Source: Miscanthus floridulus (Eukaryota; Streptophyta; Magnoliopsida; Poales; Poaceae). Taken from it: a DNA stretch of 64,000 nt. A program made the position numbers and the translations under genes. Within the stretch, counting starts at the first letter, position 1. Each line of letters begins with the position of its first letter. Under the pieces are notes generated by a model. The model did no database searches. It was not told where the DNA came from and saw only the letters and a program-made list of their open reading frames with translations. This document shows, piece after piece, positions 33,591 through 44,470 of this stretch. Where the stretch lies: assembly GCF_019320115.1 (NCBI RefSeq), contig NC_089581.1:11533707-11597706 (forward strand), written 5' to 3'.

Positions 33591-34610
33591 GGATTTTATT
33601 GTAAGTTTGCGTCCTGTAAGAATGCTACTTGATGTTATATGGAATACAAAACAGGTTCACTTTCTTGATTGTTTGTGTGGGGGCTTAGGTCTTTTGTGCT
33701 AGTTTACATATCTCGTCTAGTCCCGAGCTTGCACACCGTGGGCCTTTGCTTCGGTGAACGTGCGTGATACAGAGGTGGTGGCCAGGACCTCCGCCCCATG
33801 TTCTTTCCTTCTCTGTGCTTGCTTGATGGCCAGGGTAGAAGTGTTGGCAGTTTTTTGACCGGCGGAGGCGTACTTGAAGTCCGCCTAGCGAGGCTTGCTG
33901 AATCGGTGTTTGATTCGATAGGAGGTTTGGCGCAGCTTGTGCAGATGGCGGAGACTTTTAGTATTTCTTTAGCTGGGTGTTTTAGCTGTCTGGTGGTATG
34001 GGCCTCTGACGCTGCACCCCCGTGGGACGTGTTTCATTTGTGGAGATGGTAGGTTAGGTCTCCGGCATCAGGGGGATGTTACGAGATTTCGTGCGATATC
34101 CCCCTTCTTCCGTAGGCCCTCGCTGTTCATCACCGTGCCGTAGTTCCTATCTCTTTTCCCACTGTCTTCGACCGTCTACTAGTGCCTCCGACCTTACGAG
34201 TTTTCATACAATATCTATGGCCGACTTAGATATCTAAGGAGACCCCTGCCTCCATGGTCGTTGCTGTGGCTTGTGCTTGTGCTCTGCCTTCTTCCCCCCT
34301 TGCGCCTTATGCTGACTGAGGTTTTAAGGGCGTTGGGGGAACCTGTTTTATACTAGGGTGGCGGCTTTTGGTTGTTAAATTTTTGGTACGTTGTTTGTCT
34401 GAACGTATCTTGGCTTTAATGGCCTATATCTTGGTTGTATTGTTCGTGTCATTTGAGATCTTTTGAAGTAAATAGGCCTAGTGCCTAAGTGACAGGGTTT
34501 TGTCAGACATTGTCCTCGTTTTGCTGTTTTCGATGGCGGAGACCTTCTTCCTGGTTCTGGCGCCATAATGGTGTTGCCCCTGATGCTTGGGTTGGTTTTT
34601 TGTTAATTTC

Positions 34611-35105
34611 GGAGGCCTGTTTTGGCCGAGTTTGTTTTTGCCTTGCTGCCTAAATTTGTTCAGGTCTTCGTCAAGGTCGGAGGCCTGTTTGGCCAAGGTT
34701 GTTTTTGCCTTGATGCCTGAATTTGGTCAGTTCTTTGTCAAGGGTCGGAGGCCTGTTTGGCCAAGTTGATTTCTACCTTGATGCCTAAATTTGGACAGGT
34801 CTTTGTCAAGGGTCAGAGGCCTGTTTGGCCAAGGTTGTTTTTGTCTTGATGCCTGAATTTGGTCAGGTCTTCGTCAAGGGTCGGAGGCCTGTTTGGCCAA
34901 GTTGATTTCTGCCTTGATGCCTGAATTTGGATAGGTCTTTGTCAAGGGTCGGAGGCCTGTTTGGCCAAGTTGATTTCTACCTTGATGCCTGAATTTGGAC
35001 AGGTCTTTGTCAAGGGTCGAAGGCCTGTTTGGCCAAGTTAATTTCTGCCTTGATGCCTGAATTTGGATAGGTCTTTGTCAAGGGTCGGAGGCCTATTTGG
35101 CCATA
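34611..35105. repeat. 68-bp tandem repeat, just over 7 units
   Basis: Unit starts ggaggcctgtttggcc and recurs with exact 68-bp spacing at 34611, 34679, 34747, 34815, 34883, 34951, 35019 and 35087. Alternating sub-variants (aaggttgtttttgcc versus aagttgatttctacc) suggest growth partly by two-unit steps. It lies between the antisense gene and integrase, in non-coding sequence of the Gypsy element. Confidence 0.95.
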
Positions 35106-35642
35106 GAGGTCGTTTCAAATTGCCAATGCCTGTGGCCGGCGCTTTGAAAGGACCTGTGCTTATTATTGTTCACCGAATATTGCGGCGCCAGAGCTGGCCG
35201 CTTTCAGTTTTGGACTTTTCAAGCGTTCTTTTGGGGGATTACCTCTTTATACTTGTAGAGGATTTTTACATTGAGCCTGCCTTGTTAAAAACCTCACCTC
35301 CGCTTGGAGTTCCCCTGTGAGGAAAAGAGTACATGCTCTTTTACATTTTTTGGGTTGAAGAAAAATAAACTGAAAGGTAAATGAACGGAGGGGCCTCCGC
35401 TTATTATTTGCGAAGGTTGCCCTTTGGTACACTGCCTAGATGTAATATCTGTGGAGGCTGTCGATATTCTAGGTGTGGGTTGTCGTGACACCTTCGCTGT
35501 TGGTCAAGTGGAAAGAGCCAGGGCGGCCTGCTGCCGTTGCTGTGTATGGGCCTTCCCATTTCAGTTGCAGTTTGCCAACAAGTTGTGCGTTGGGTTTTCT
35601 TCTGAGCACGAGGTCTCTGTGTTTTATGTCTTTCCTTACCAC

Positions 35643-36014
35643 CTAAGAGTCTCTCCACTTCCTGGTTTGGGACTGATATTTTGCAATGTTTTTGACTGCT
35701 TCCAGTCTTATGGCTTCTATTGTTTCTTTTGCATATTCTTCATCTTGCAACATTAGCTGTCTCGTTGTGTGGAGGCTTTCGTGCTTGATTTCTTCTGGCA
35801 TCATGGCCTCTTCTCCATAAAGCAGTTTGAATGGTGTGAATCTTGTTGTTCTTGAGATAGATGTATTGTGTGACCAAATCACTCTGGGTAATTCATCTAA
35901 CCATTTTCCTTTGCGTAGGCCCAGCAATGCTTTTGATATTGCTGAAAACACTATTCTGTTTGCTCTTTCCACAGCACCATTAGACTCTGGGTGGTATACC
36001 AAGGCTATGATCAT
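35643..36014 (-). pseudogene. Gypsy integrase C-terminal part
   Basis: Minus-strand reading ALVYHPESNGAVERANR contains the final Glu of the DDE core. It is followed by LLYGEEAMMPEEI and the end of the C-terminal domain, with a stop at 35643. The zinc domain and first two catalytic Asp are missing because a deletion joins RT directly to this point near 36015. Confidence 0.8.
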
Positions 36015-39000
36015 CCTTGTTCTTGCTCATGACCACTATGTCGTTGACATAGGCTATGATGTTTCTATCTAGTTGTGAGCCCAAAACTTCCTTTGTCATT
36101 CTGGCAAAGGTTGCTCCGGCATTTTTGAGGCCCTTTGACATTCTGGTGTAGCAATATGCCCCAAATGGAGTGGTGAAACTTGTCTTGTCTTCGTCTTCTT
36201 TTTTCATCCAGATTTGGTGATGCCTAGAGAAATAGTCGAGGAGAGAGAACCTCTGGCATCTGGCTGCCTTGTCGACGGAGGCATCTATTCTTGGCAATGG
36301 GAAAGGGTCTTTTTTGCAAGCTTTATTCAGATCTGTGAAATCTATGCACATTCTCATTTTGCCATTCTTCTTTGGTACTAGTACTATGTTTGCAAGCCAT
36401 TTTGAATACTTGACTTCCCTGATCACTTTTGCATCTAGCAATCTTTGCACCTCCGCCTTTGCTGCCAGGATTCTGTCCTCCGACATTTTTCTTTGTTTCT
36501 GCTTTCTTGGTCTCATGTTTTCATTGATATCCAGTTCACGCTGTATGATGTCCCTGCTGACTCCCTGGAGGTCGGAGGCTGACCAGGCGAAGATGTCCTT
36601 GTTTTTTACTAGAGTTTCCATGAGCCCTTCCTCCTCTGCCTTGCTCAATTCTGAGCTAATTGTTACTTTTCTGTCTGGTAACTCCTTTTCTAGAGGGATC
36701 AGCTTTGTCTCTTCTTGACCTGCCATATCTGTTTTTCCTCTAGGCATATCCGGAGGCTCTAGTTCTTTGTCTGCTGACTCGACTGCATTGATGTTTCTTT
36801 AGGCTCTGTAGATAACTTTTTCTATGTTTCTTGCTTCTTTCTGGCTGCCTTGGACTGTGATAATACCATGGAGTGCTGGTATTTTCATGCATAGGTAGGC
36901 CATATGCAGGGCTGCATTGAATTTGGTCATGAATCCTCTACCCAAGATGGCATTGTATGGGTAATATAGATCGACGACGTCGAAGGTTATGTACTCGGTT
37001 CGAGCATTTGCTTGGGTTCCAAACGACACTGGGAGTGAGATTTTTCCTAATGCTTGTATCCGCTTGCCTCCGAATCCTATTAAAGGGGATTCGGAGGGCT
37101 GTAGTTGATTTCTACTGAGCTTCATTTGGTCGAAGGTATTTGCGAAGATGATATCTGCTGAACTGCCAGTGTCGATTAGTACCCTGCTTATCTCCCATGC
37201 TGCTATGTTGGTCTTGATCACCATTACGTCTGCGTGAGGGTAGCTCTCTAGCTGGAGATCTTCTTCTGTGAAGGTGATTGGGACTCTGGACCAATCTATG
37301 TATTTCGCTGGGCCTTGGACTGCTACGTTGTTTACTAGGCGGAGGTGATCCTTTTTCTATTTTTTTGTTTGAAACTCCATTGATGATCCTCCGGCGATTG
37401 GTAGTATCATGCCTATTGTTGGTAGCGGTCCATGGGGGCTGACTTGGTTTTCTTGGTTTGGCTCGTTTTTTGGTGCTGGTGGTTGGTTGTGAGGTGGAGG
37501 TGGAGGCAGTTGCTGCATGTGGTGCTATTGCGGCGAAGGCTCGAACCTTACTTGGTTTTGTGTCGGTGGGTTTGTTTCAAGGTAGGTTATATGGGGAGAT
37601 TTTGGGTTTATGTAGGTCAGGCTTGCCTCCGACCTATAGTTGCCCATCGGAGGCTGCTGCGAAGGCGATGACCACCATGCTGGTAGGAAGTTTGGGTAAT
37701 AGGCAGAGGCCAGTGTGGAGGGATGTATTTGGGTTGCGTTTAGCGTTGGGTACATTGGGCAGTACTGCTGGTGGCCAGTTGTGTAGGTGGTGTTGACCTC
37801 TCTTGCACTCTGCTGTGTCGGAGGTTGGGCAGTCTGCTTGTTCTTCATCCTTTCCTATGTTTCTTTTGTCTCCGGACAATCTTTGGTGCTGTGCCCTGCG
37901 TTTTCGCCATGAAAAACGCAATATGGCATGCGTTGTTTCTGGCTATGGTTTTTGTTCTAGTTTTTGCCTTGGTAACCTTGCCGACCTTGGTTCCTGGTCT
38001 GGGTCTCCGGCCATGCTGGCGCTTCCAGTTGCCCTTGCTCGGGGTGAGGTTGACCCTCGATGCTAAGCACTTGCCCCTGGCCTAGTTTTTGATTTGATGC
38101 GTTCTGGTTCGTATAACTCTTCTGGGAGTTTTTGTTGCTGTTTTGCTGTCTGTTTTGACCCTGCTCCTCCAGCCTTTTTCGGAGGTCATTGTCTGATCTA
38201 CAGTATTTCTCGAACTCGTCATACAACTGTTGTATGGAAGTTGGTTTCTTTCTTGCTAGGTGTGCAGCGAATGGCCCGATTCGGAGGCCTTTGATCGCTG
38301 CTTCGATGGCGATCTCGTCTGGGACGTCTAGTGCCTTCGCCTTTAGTTGCATGAATTTTCAGAAGTAGTCGTGTAGTGTCTCTCCCTGCATTTACTTGCA
38401 CTGGAACAGATCTGTGGAAGTTAACGACTGTGCTGCTAGCCCCTTGAAGTTTGCCAATATCTTGTCCTGGAGGTTCTCCCAAGAAGAGACTGTGCTTGGT
38501 TTGAGCATAGAATACCAAGCCAACGCGTCGCCTTCGGCTGCAATGGCAAATGACTTTGCCAAGACGGCGTCGTCTCCGTCGGCGGAGGCTACTGCTGCCT
38601 CGTAACTCATAATAAACTGATGGGGGTCTGTCTTGCCGTTGAACTTTGGTAGTGTGATTGGCTTGTACGTCGTTGGCCAAGGCGACTGTTGTATGCCTTC
38701 AGAGAGTGGGGACTTGGGATTGATAGGCCTCCGCATCACCTGAGATGGCATCATGGTCGGGCTGATCATTGGTGGAGGTGTTGCTGCGGAGGCTGGGATT
38801 GCGGAGGTTGATGCTGGTACTGCATGCTGCATACTTAGCATCTCAGCATGTAGGACTGCCAACTGTTGCCTTATTTCTACTGCTTGTGCTGACGCTTGAG
38901 TAGCTTGTTGATTAGCTACGAATGCTGCTGCCATTCTGTCCCTCTCTTGTTGCGCTCTTTGCAACTGTGCTTGCAGCTGTTACAGTTCTTGCTCAAGTGT

Positions 39001-39195
39001 TGTGCCTGAATTTGGTTGGGCCTCCGGATCTTGAATTTCTAGATCTTGGGGTTCCGGTGGTTGACCCTGGGCATCTGCTCTGGTGTCATCCTCCGCAGGC
39101 GAGGTTGCGTAGGTGCTACGAGCGGTGCGCCTAGGCCTTCCTCTCTGACCCATGGTCGTTGCTGCTCTGGTGGTGGTTTTTCTTTTCCCTGCCAT
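36015..39195 (-). pseudogene. Gypsy gag-protease-RT, one frame with seven stops
   Basis: The ATG at 39195 (MAGKRKTTTRAATTMGQR) opens a frame that never shifts over 3.2 kb. Gag: LPKFNGKTDPHQFIMSYEAA and a zinc-finger-like CVFHGENAGHSTKDC near 37893-37937. Protease: LIDTGSSADIIF near 37150. RT: ANIVLVPKKNGKMRMCIDFT, LLDYFSRHHQIWM and AYVNDIVV in place of the usual YVDD. Stops are at 38977, 38392, 38359, 37957, 37525, 37357 and 36799. RT ends at about 36015, where a deletion removes the RT end, RNase H and most of integrase. Confidence 0.88.
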
Positions 39196-39232
39196 CGTTG
39201 GTTTGCCTTGGCCAAACCACGGTGGGTGCCAA

Positions 39233-39660
39233 TGTTGAGACTAGCGGTCTCAGACAGCGTGGGGGAAACAGAGGCCTCCGCCCGCCAGGCGTCGCCCTCG
39301 GGTGGAGGCTCGGGATAGGCGCGACAGGTGGGCGTGTAGGAAACTGGCGCGGAAAGCTAGGGTTTCATTAATTCATCCACCATCCTCCCGCATTGTTACA
39401 AGTGTTCCTTCTTTATAGGGCTCAACTACTTCTTGACAGAATTTATTACAATGCCCCTCAACTACTACAGTACATTCCTGGAATATTCCGCCACTAGTCT
39501 CTTGTTTGCGGGGCAATCCTGCCACACCGTCTTCAAGTAATGGGCCTCCATAAGCGGCCGGCCCATCGTGCCTCGGTCTTCGGCCCAGAGGCCTGGGTTC
39601 CCGATGCTGGCCTCCGTCTTCAGGGGCGCGCCGCTGCCTACACGAGTCTCCGTAGGTCTG
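39233..39660 (-). repeat. 5' LTR of the Gypsy element, outer half missing
   Basis: Aligns with 28346 onward of the other LTR at high identity for about 390 bp. It then loses about 25 bp that the other copy has, and stops near 39660 where LINE sequence begins. The U3 promoter half toward the outside is lost. Confidence 0.85.
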
Positions 39661-40672
39661 CCTAAATGGATGGTACGCCAGTAGGAATTTGGCATAATGA
39701 CAATCAGAAAAGAGATGTTCGATAGTTTCATGTTTGCTAGAGAAGTAACAAAAATTACTACCATCCCACCTCCTCTTTGCTAAGTTACCCTTATTTAGAA
39801 CGACCTCCTTTTTTTTAAATACCACAAGAAGATCTTAGTTTTTAGTGGCACCTTCATATGCCAAATTTGCTGCGGACACCTTTACCCCATTATTGATAAG
39901 AAAGTTGTACATAGACCTAACAGAAAACACTCCATCCTTATGTAACCACCAAAATAAGTCATCCTTTCCCTTCATTAGTATTAATATTAGCCACTCTTGC
40001 CACAATAAGTGGCCAATCTCCTAGTTTGTTTCCATCTAATAATCATCTAAAAGCTACATTTAACGGGATGGAACCCAGACCTTTTGCTATTGTTGCTTAC
40101 TTTCTTTGGACAATATTAAACAATGAAGGATATTGAATTTTTAGAGCCTGCGAACCTAGCCACCTGTGTTCCCAAAAGCTGGTTTGGTTACCACTGTTTA
40201 TGCTGAACCAACCTAGATCTAGGAACTGGCTCTTCATACCCATTAAGCCTGTCAAAAATATGAATCCCCCAGCTCTTTTACAGGCTTCTCCTAACGTTTT
40301 ATTTTCTAAATATTTATTTCATAAGATCTCTGCCACATACCTTCTTCATTACAAAGTTTGAACAACCATTTGCTTAACAAGCACTTGTTCTGCAAGTCTA
40401 AGTTTAAAATTCTCATTCCTCATTGCTCCATTGGATGACAAACAATATCCATTTAATTAATCTATACTTATTTTTATGTTGCTCATTTTGCTAGAAAAAG
40501 TTTGATCTAAAATAATATTTTTTATACTTCTCTAGCTTGGGACCTCAAAAAACATAACATGAAGAGAGACGGGCGAGATAAAACTGAGTTTATGAGCACT
40601 AATCTTTCTCCTAAAGACAAAATTTTTCCTTTCCAACTGCTGAGTATTTTTTTGATACTATTCTCATACAAG
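39661..40672 (-). mobile_element. LINE fragment (zf-RVT region), both ends lost
   Basis: Minus-strand reading, with several frame changes: FWEHRWLGSQALKIQYPSLF, then WWLHKDGVFSVRSMYNFLIN, FKKKEVVLNKGNLAKRRWDG and HETIEHLFSDCHYAKF. It stops at the Gypsy LTR junction (about 39660), so the 3' end is gone. It belongs with the LINE at 26312-27182. The right end meets an inverted repeat at 40673. Confidence 0.8.
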
Positions 40673-40745
40673 TACTGAGCTATATATTGTTCAAGACATA
40701 AAAAATTTGTTTTTTATTATGTCTTGAACAATATATAGTTCAGTA
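40673..40745. repeat. Hairpin, 29-bp arms, one mismatch
   Basis: Arms 40673-40701 and 40717-40745 are inverted copies (tactga[g/a]ctatatattg... ), with a 15-bp AT loop. The right arm belongs to the array unit (compare 57490-57515). The left arm is an extra inverted copy directly at the LINE border. Confidence 0.85.
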
Positions 40746-41480
40746 TGTGCTGTATCCGGATCCTTCAATGGATCAGAGATGGTATCTTTGTTCTTAACAA
40801 TAGTTAGGCAATAAGGATGCTACAATGGCCCAACTGAAGTTATGATCTTTAGCACATAAAGACAACACGATCCATGTCTAACTGCCATTTTTGCTTCAGC
40901 TAGCTCAGGATTTTTTATTTTATTTTTTGAGGAAATAGAGAAGAGAGCATCCCCACCTTACTTCATTATATATGGGAGCTTCTTGAGATCTCAGGAAAAC
41001 TAGAGTTCTACAAAATGCTAGTATCTAAGATCCTCATCTTGGCAATCATAAATGAAATGGAGCAATATAATATCAGATTATTGCAGATCGCTAGCTAGTA
41101 GGTGCGCACATTAAGTATTGTGGATGCTAGCTAGTTGCTCCCTTAACAGATGCGCATGTTTCAGCTTTCGCAAGATCTGTGTGTATGAATGGATGGAACG
41201 CGTGCCATGGATACCCGGGTCGTATTTGGAATGCACCATCCATGAAACATGCCTGACGCCACTCATTCCGAAGGTAGCAGACTGACTGTGGATGCATCGG
41301 GCTCCCTCGAGTGTTCGGTTGTAGAAGAAAAAATAGGTTAATGAATTTAAGAACGAGGAAAATGGAGCATACACCAGGTGAATGCAAGAGCCAAGAGGGA
41401 GTGTGAAGTGAGCCGCCACCAGAAAAGTGTAGTTATGGTGCCCTCGAAAAAAAGAGAGAAGAGTAATTATAGCACAGAGG
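40717..41480 (-). repeat. Array unit copy U7 and right half of U6
   Basis: Continues the alignment to the 57-kb copy after the Gypsy/LINE block: acaatggcccaactgaag, gctagctcaggatt, gcatcccaccttacttcatt, agcttcttg. The exon-like QILRKLKHAHLLREQLAS (minus, about 41120-41175) matches QILPKLKQAHLLREQQAS at 57830-57885. The next core is at 41252-41270. A minus-strand frame through it begins at an ATG inside the core (MSGVRHVSWMVHSKYDPG) and runs 51 codons to the stop at 41111. Confidence 0.55.
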
Positions 41481-41539
41481 TGTAATTGTGAAACATGCCG
41501 TTGTGCTTTTATATTTATTTATTTGTTTGTTTGTTTGTT

Positions 41540-42130
41540 AAATATGTTAAGTGAGCCAAGATACAATCATACACATTATGGATTGGATCCACACGTGGGC
41601 CAAGATATAATACTGATACACAAGAGTCCTATACATGTGAGCTTCTTTCAAGCTCAAGAAAACCAGAGTTTTACAAAATTGCTATATAAAGTGCCCGAAC
41701 GCAATATGTGAGTGCTTCAAAGCGGCGACAGCCCCAGCCATGTCTATGGTTTGGAATGTTTTGAACCTCAAAACGCAGAGGCCGAGTATGATTGCTAGCA
41801 TGAATCCCCAGTGGTTCTTATTATAATCAGGATCAATCAGCTACGGATTGATTAGTTGAACCATTGACTGGTCTAGAAAATTTATTACGGAAGAAAATTT
41901 ACCATTGACCTGTCGTGCAGGCGCAGTTCTTTATGAACTTACATTCAGTTGCGGTGGGCACCCCTGTCCTTGCGAAGAGAGCCCGAGGGCTGAGGCCAGC
42001 AGCCCAGCACCATACGAAGCCGCTCTGACTGATGCTGAATTCGCCACGATCAGCACAGAAGCCAGTTACAAACGCCAAAACCTCTTGTGTAACTGCTGCC
42101 ACGATGGTATCAGCACACAAATCAGAGGAG
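41540..42130 (-). repeat. Array unit copy U8 with exon-like sequences
   Basis: The 3' part (41640-41690, aaaaccagagttttacaaaat) matches 57720-57741. A minus-strand stretch at about 41815-41685 reads HWGFMLAIILGLCVLRFKTF and is hydrophobic, in the same place as FGLMVGILATIQSRTQILP of the 57-kb copy. Upstream, 42110-41941 reads VAAVTQEVLAFVTGFCADRG and RALFARTGVPTATE and ends at a good donor (gtaagttc). No core or promoter is present, so the copy is truncated at 5'. Confidence 0.45.
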
Positions 42131-42423
42131 CCGATTTAGCTGCGTGTGATTACTTGCACAAAGGTTCTACAGTCTCCACACTTCAGTTCTCCCAAAAAGG
42201 ATGATAAAAAGTCTAATATACTTTCCAGATGCCTCTCAGTCCTAGAGGATGGATTGTACGTAGATGCACAAATGACATTCATATATATATTAAACATGGC
42301 TAAGTGCTTGGTATTGAGAAATAGGTAAAAAGTTGAGACGAAGACCACACAAAGGCTATCTGGGATAGTTTTTATTTGCTTTCAGGCGAGCAGTTTTATA
42401 GCACAAAGTAGGATTTATTTTTT

Positions 42424-42425
<2 letters not shown>

Positions 42426-42455
<30 letters not shown>
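42426..42455. repeat. (G)30 mononucleotide tract
   Basis: Thirty consecutive G after a T run. Its true length in the genome is uncertain because such tracts slip in replication and sequencing. Confidence 0.9.
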
Positions 42456-42456
<1 letters not shown>

Positions 42457-42769
42457 GGTTGTGAAAATGAACCTAATCGGTACACTACACAAATTAGTCC
42501 CATACTATACCAGAAGTGATTGCAAATGACGGAATAATTTATAGTTTTGTTTGATTGAAGAATCAACGTCGGTGCTATATAATTGTGCATTTTCTGCAAG
42601 AGATGAGAAGATGATAGGGTGTACATACAAGTTCTTGCTACATAGGTAGACAAATTAAAGACAAGATCAACCAGCCTCCATGACTGCACATTTTTCTAGC
42701 AAACAGTGGAAATCTCTGTACATCGTCACTGCCATCGATTTATAGGATGAGAAAACACAGAAGGTTCAT

Positions 42770-43700
42770 CATCACTTTGTTGTCTTTTGGCCTACACATC
42801 CTAATGATGACAATGCAGTCATTTTTCTCCACGAGTTGCGAGAACCACTAGCTGCCAAGTAGGACCAATTATAGGAACTAAGTAGACAACATCCTTCTTG
42901 ACTCCACCAGCATTTCAATTTTTCCTGTATAATTTCACGGAATTCAAGCCCTGTATATTGGTGACCCAAGTTTCACTAGCTGGAATGCTATGTTGAACCA
43001 TACATACTTGGACTCCTCATGGAAAAGCAAATTCAAGGCTATTTTGCTAACATGTAAAATAAAATGTCCAGTCCATACTCGCATGGTGGAGTGCATGGAG
43101 GCTGCGCTGGAGCAGCGATAGAAGAAAGGGAACAGATTCCATCTTCGCTCTAGTGGCATGGCAACTGTAGAAAGAGCGGAATGCGAGATGCTTCCGCAAT
43201 ACCACCTCCACAGTACCACAAGTGCTATCAACCATCAAGCATGTTGCCAACCAATGGATTGACGCCGGGGCATGCAAGTTAGGTTGTCTAGTGCGTGAGT
43301 AGTCCGCCATGGAACACATTGCTAGGGAGGCTATGCTTAAAACTTCTCTTGCTTTAATACAAATGTACGCAAACCTTTTGCGCATTCAAGAAAAAAATGT
43401 CCACTTGGACTCCTTTTGAGACATTGTGGCTCATTTTTCTGAAATTCGGATGATTGTTTGCACAAGAGAGTGGCTGTGTGAACTCATCGTCCAAAAATAG
43501 GTCGCAAACAAAAGAGACTGGGAATATTGAAAAAGAGATAATTGGGTGACTTGTCAGAGTATTTATTATCTTACTTGCCTTTGTTCATTTATTTTGCCCT
43601 GCAAAAAAAGGTGAGTGGCAGTTTCATCAGCAGTACCACATAAGGAGCAAGTGTGATCCCCAATCCAACCCTCCCAAAACATATTATTTACGAAAAACAC
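42770..43700 (-). other. Degenerate, possibly LINE-derived sequence
   Basis: Minus strand near 43690-43600 reads FWEGWIGDHTCSLCGTADET and then ATHLF, which fits the zinc-binding Cys-x2-Cys..His signature of a LINE zf-RVT domain. The rest of the interval has broken frames without a recognised domain. Confidence 0.4.
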
Positions 43701-44160
43701 ACACATGTACAAACAATGAGACAATGAACTCTTTCATTCCATATGATCAAATGAAACCCGCTTGCACCAGCTTGAAGCAACTAAGTCACCAGCTAGCTAA
43801 TAAAGAGCTATTGAAGAAACGTGTTGAAATTGATAACTTGATAAAGGAGATAAGCAAGCCATGCATCGAATCATCCTTACTAGCATCATATAAGAGCATT
43901 TCACTTAGCTATTGGAAGCATTGAATTCTATGCTGAATGCATGAGATCACTCCTCACAATAGAGAAAGTTGTACTCTAATAGGTCAATAATTGATGCAAG
44001 GAAGAAGAGTGCAACTTGGCAACAGGAGTGGACGGTGGTCTCAAGCTGGAAATGCACCTGGTGCTTCATATATTGCGCTAGGAAGCATTGTAGTGGCCTA
44101 CAAGCTCGAGAGGTGTAGATCACACGAATTAAAGCTTGAGTACCATAAGTTGTTGTTCAT
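43701..44160. other. Interval without a recognised gene
   Basis: A 66-codon plus-strand frame (43724-43921) with charged, helical composition has no recognised family. Nothing else is supported. Confidence 0.35.
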
Positions 44161-44164
44161 GGAT

Positions 44165-44470
44165 GCAACTTGACCTGCGGAGACTCAACGCACTGTGCGC
44201 CAGTGCTTAGTGTGATTTTCTGATGCATCTCAATCCCAAGATATACATGTCGAAGCACATGTCACATCATGACCTCTTCCATTGAGTGTTTAGTGGTGGG
44301 AAAATAGGAACATGAACTAATAAGGAGGATAAATGAACTTGCAAGCATGTAAGAGCGGGGAGTATATAGAGGACACTCTGGGCAGTGGGTTCACACTGAT
44401 AGTATTTATAGAATATATCGTTCTACATTTACACTAGCTACCTAAAACAGCTAAATAGTGTTAATGCACT
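44165..44470 (-). repeat. Array unit copy U9
   Basis: Core at 44218-44240, followed by gtttagtggtggga, ggaggataaatgaac, gagtatatagaggacac and a minus-strand TATA box CTATAAATA at 44403-44411. Only the promoter and 5' part is present. Confidence 0.55.

Larger units (their letters stand above)
28346..39660 (-). mobile_element. Tat-like Ty3/Gypsy retrotransposon, with antisense ORF
   Basis: An element of about 11.3 kb. The complete 3' LTR (in element orientation) is 28346-29164 and the truncated 5' LTR is 39233-39660. The purine tract AAAAGGGGGG is next to the 3' LTR (29165-29177) and a primer site TTGGCACCCACCGTGG next to the 5' LTR. On the minus strand come gag, protease and RT in one frame, then a deletion, then the C-terminal part of integrase (35643-36014). 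Between integrase and 3' LTR lie 6.5 kb with a spliced gene on the opposite strand, the hallmark of Tat-lineage elements such as Grande. Left flank is unit U6; the right end is joined to a LINE, so no TSD exists. Confidence 0.9.

Noticed and set aside
34611..35105. CRISPR-like array
   Set aside because: The repeats are contiguous 68-bp units without unique spacers, in a plant retroelement.
28346..39660. TSD for the Gypsy element
   Set aside because: The left flank is unit DNA and the right side is a LINE fused to a truncated LTR, so no duplication can exist to be read.
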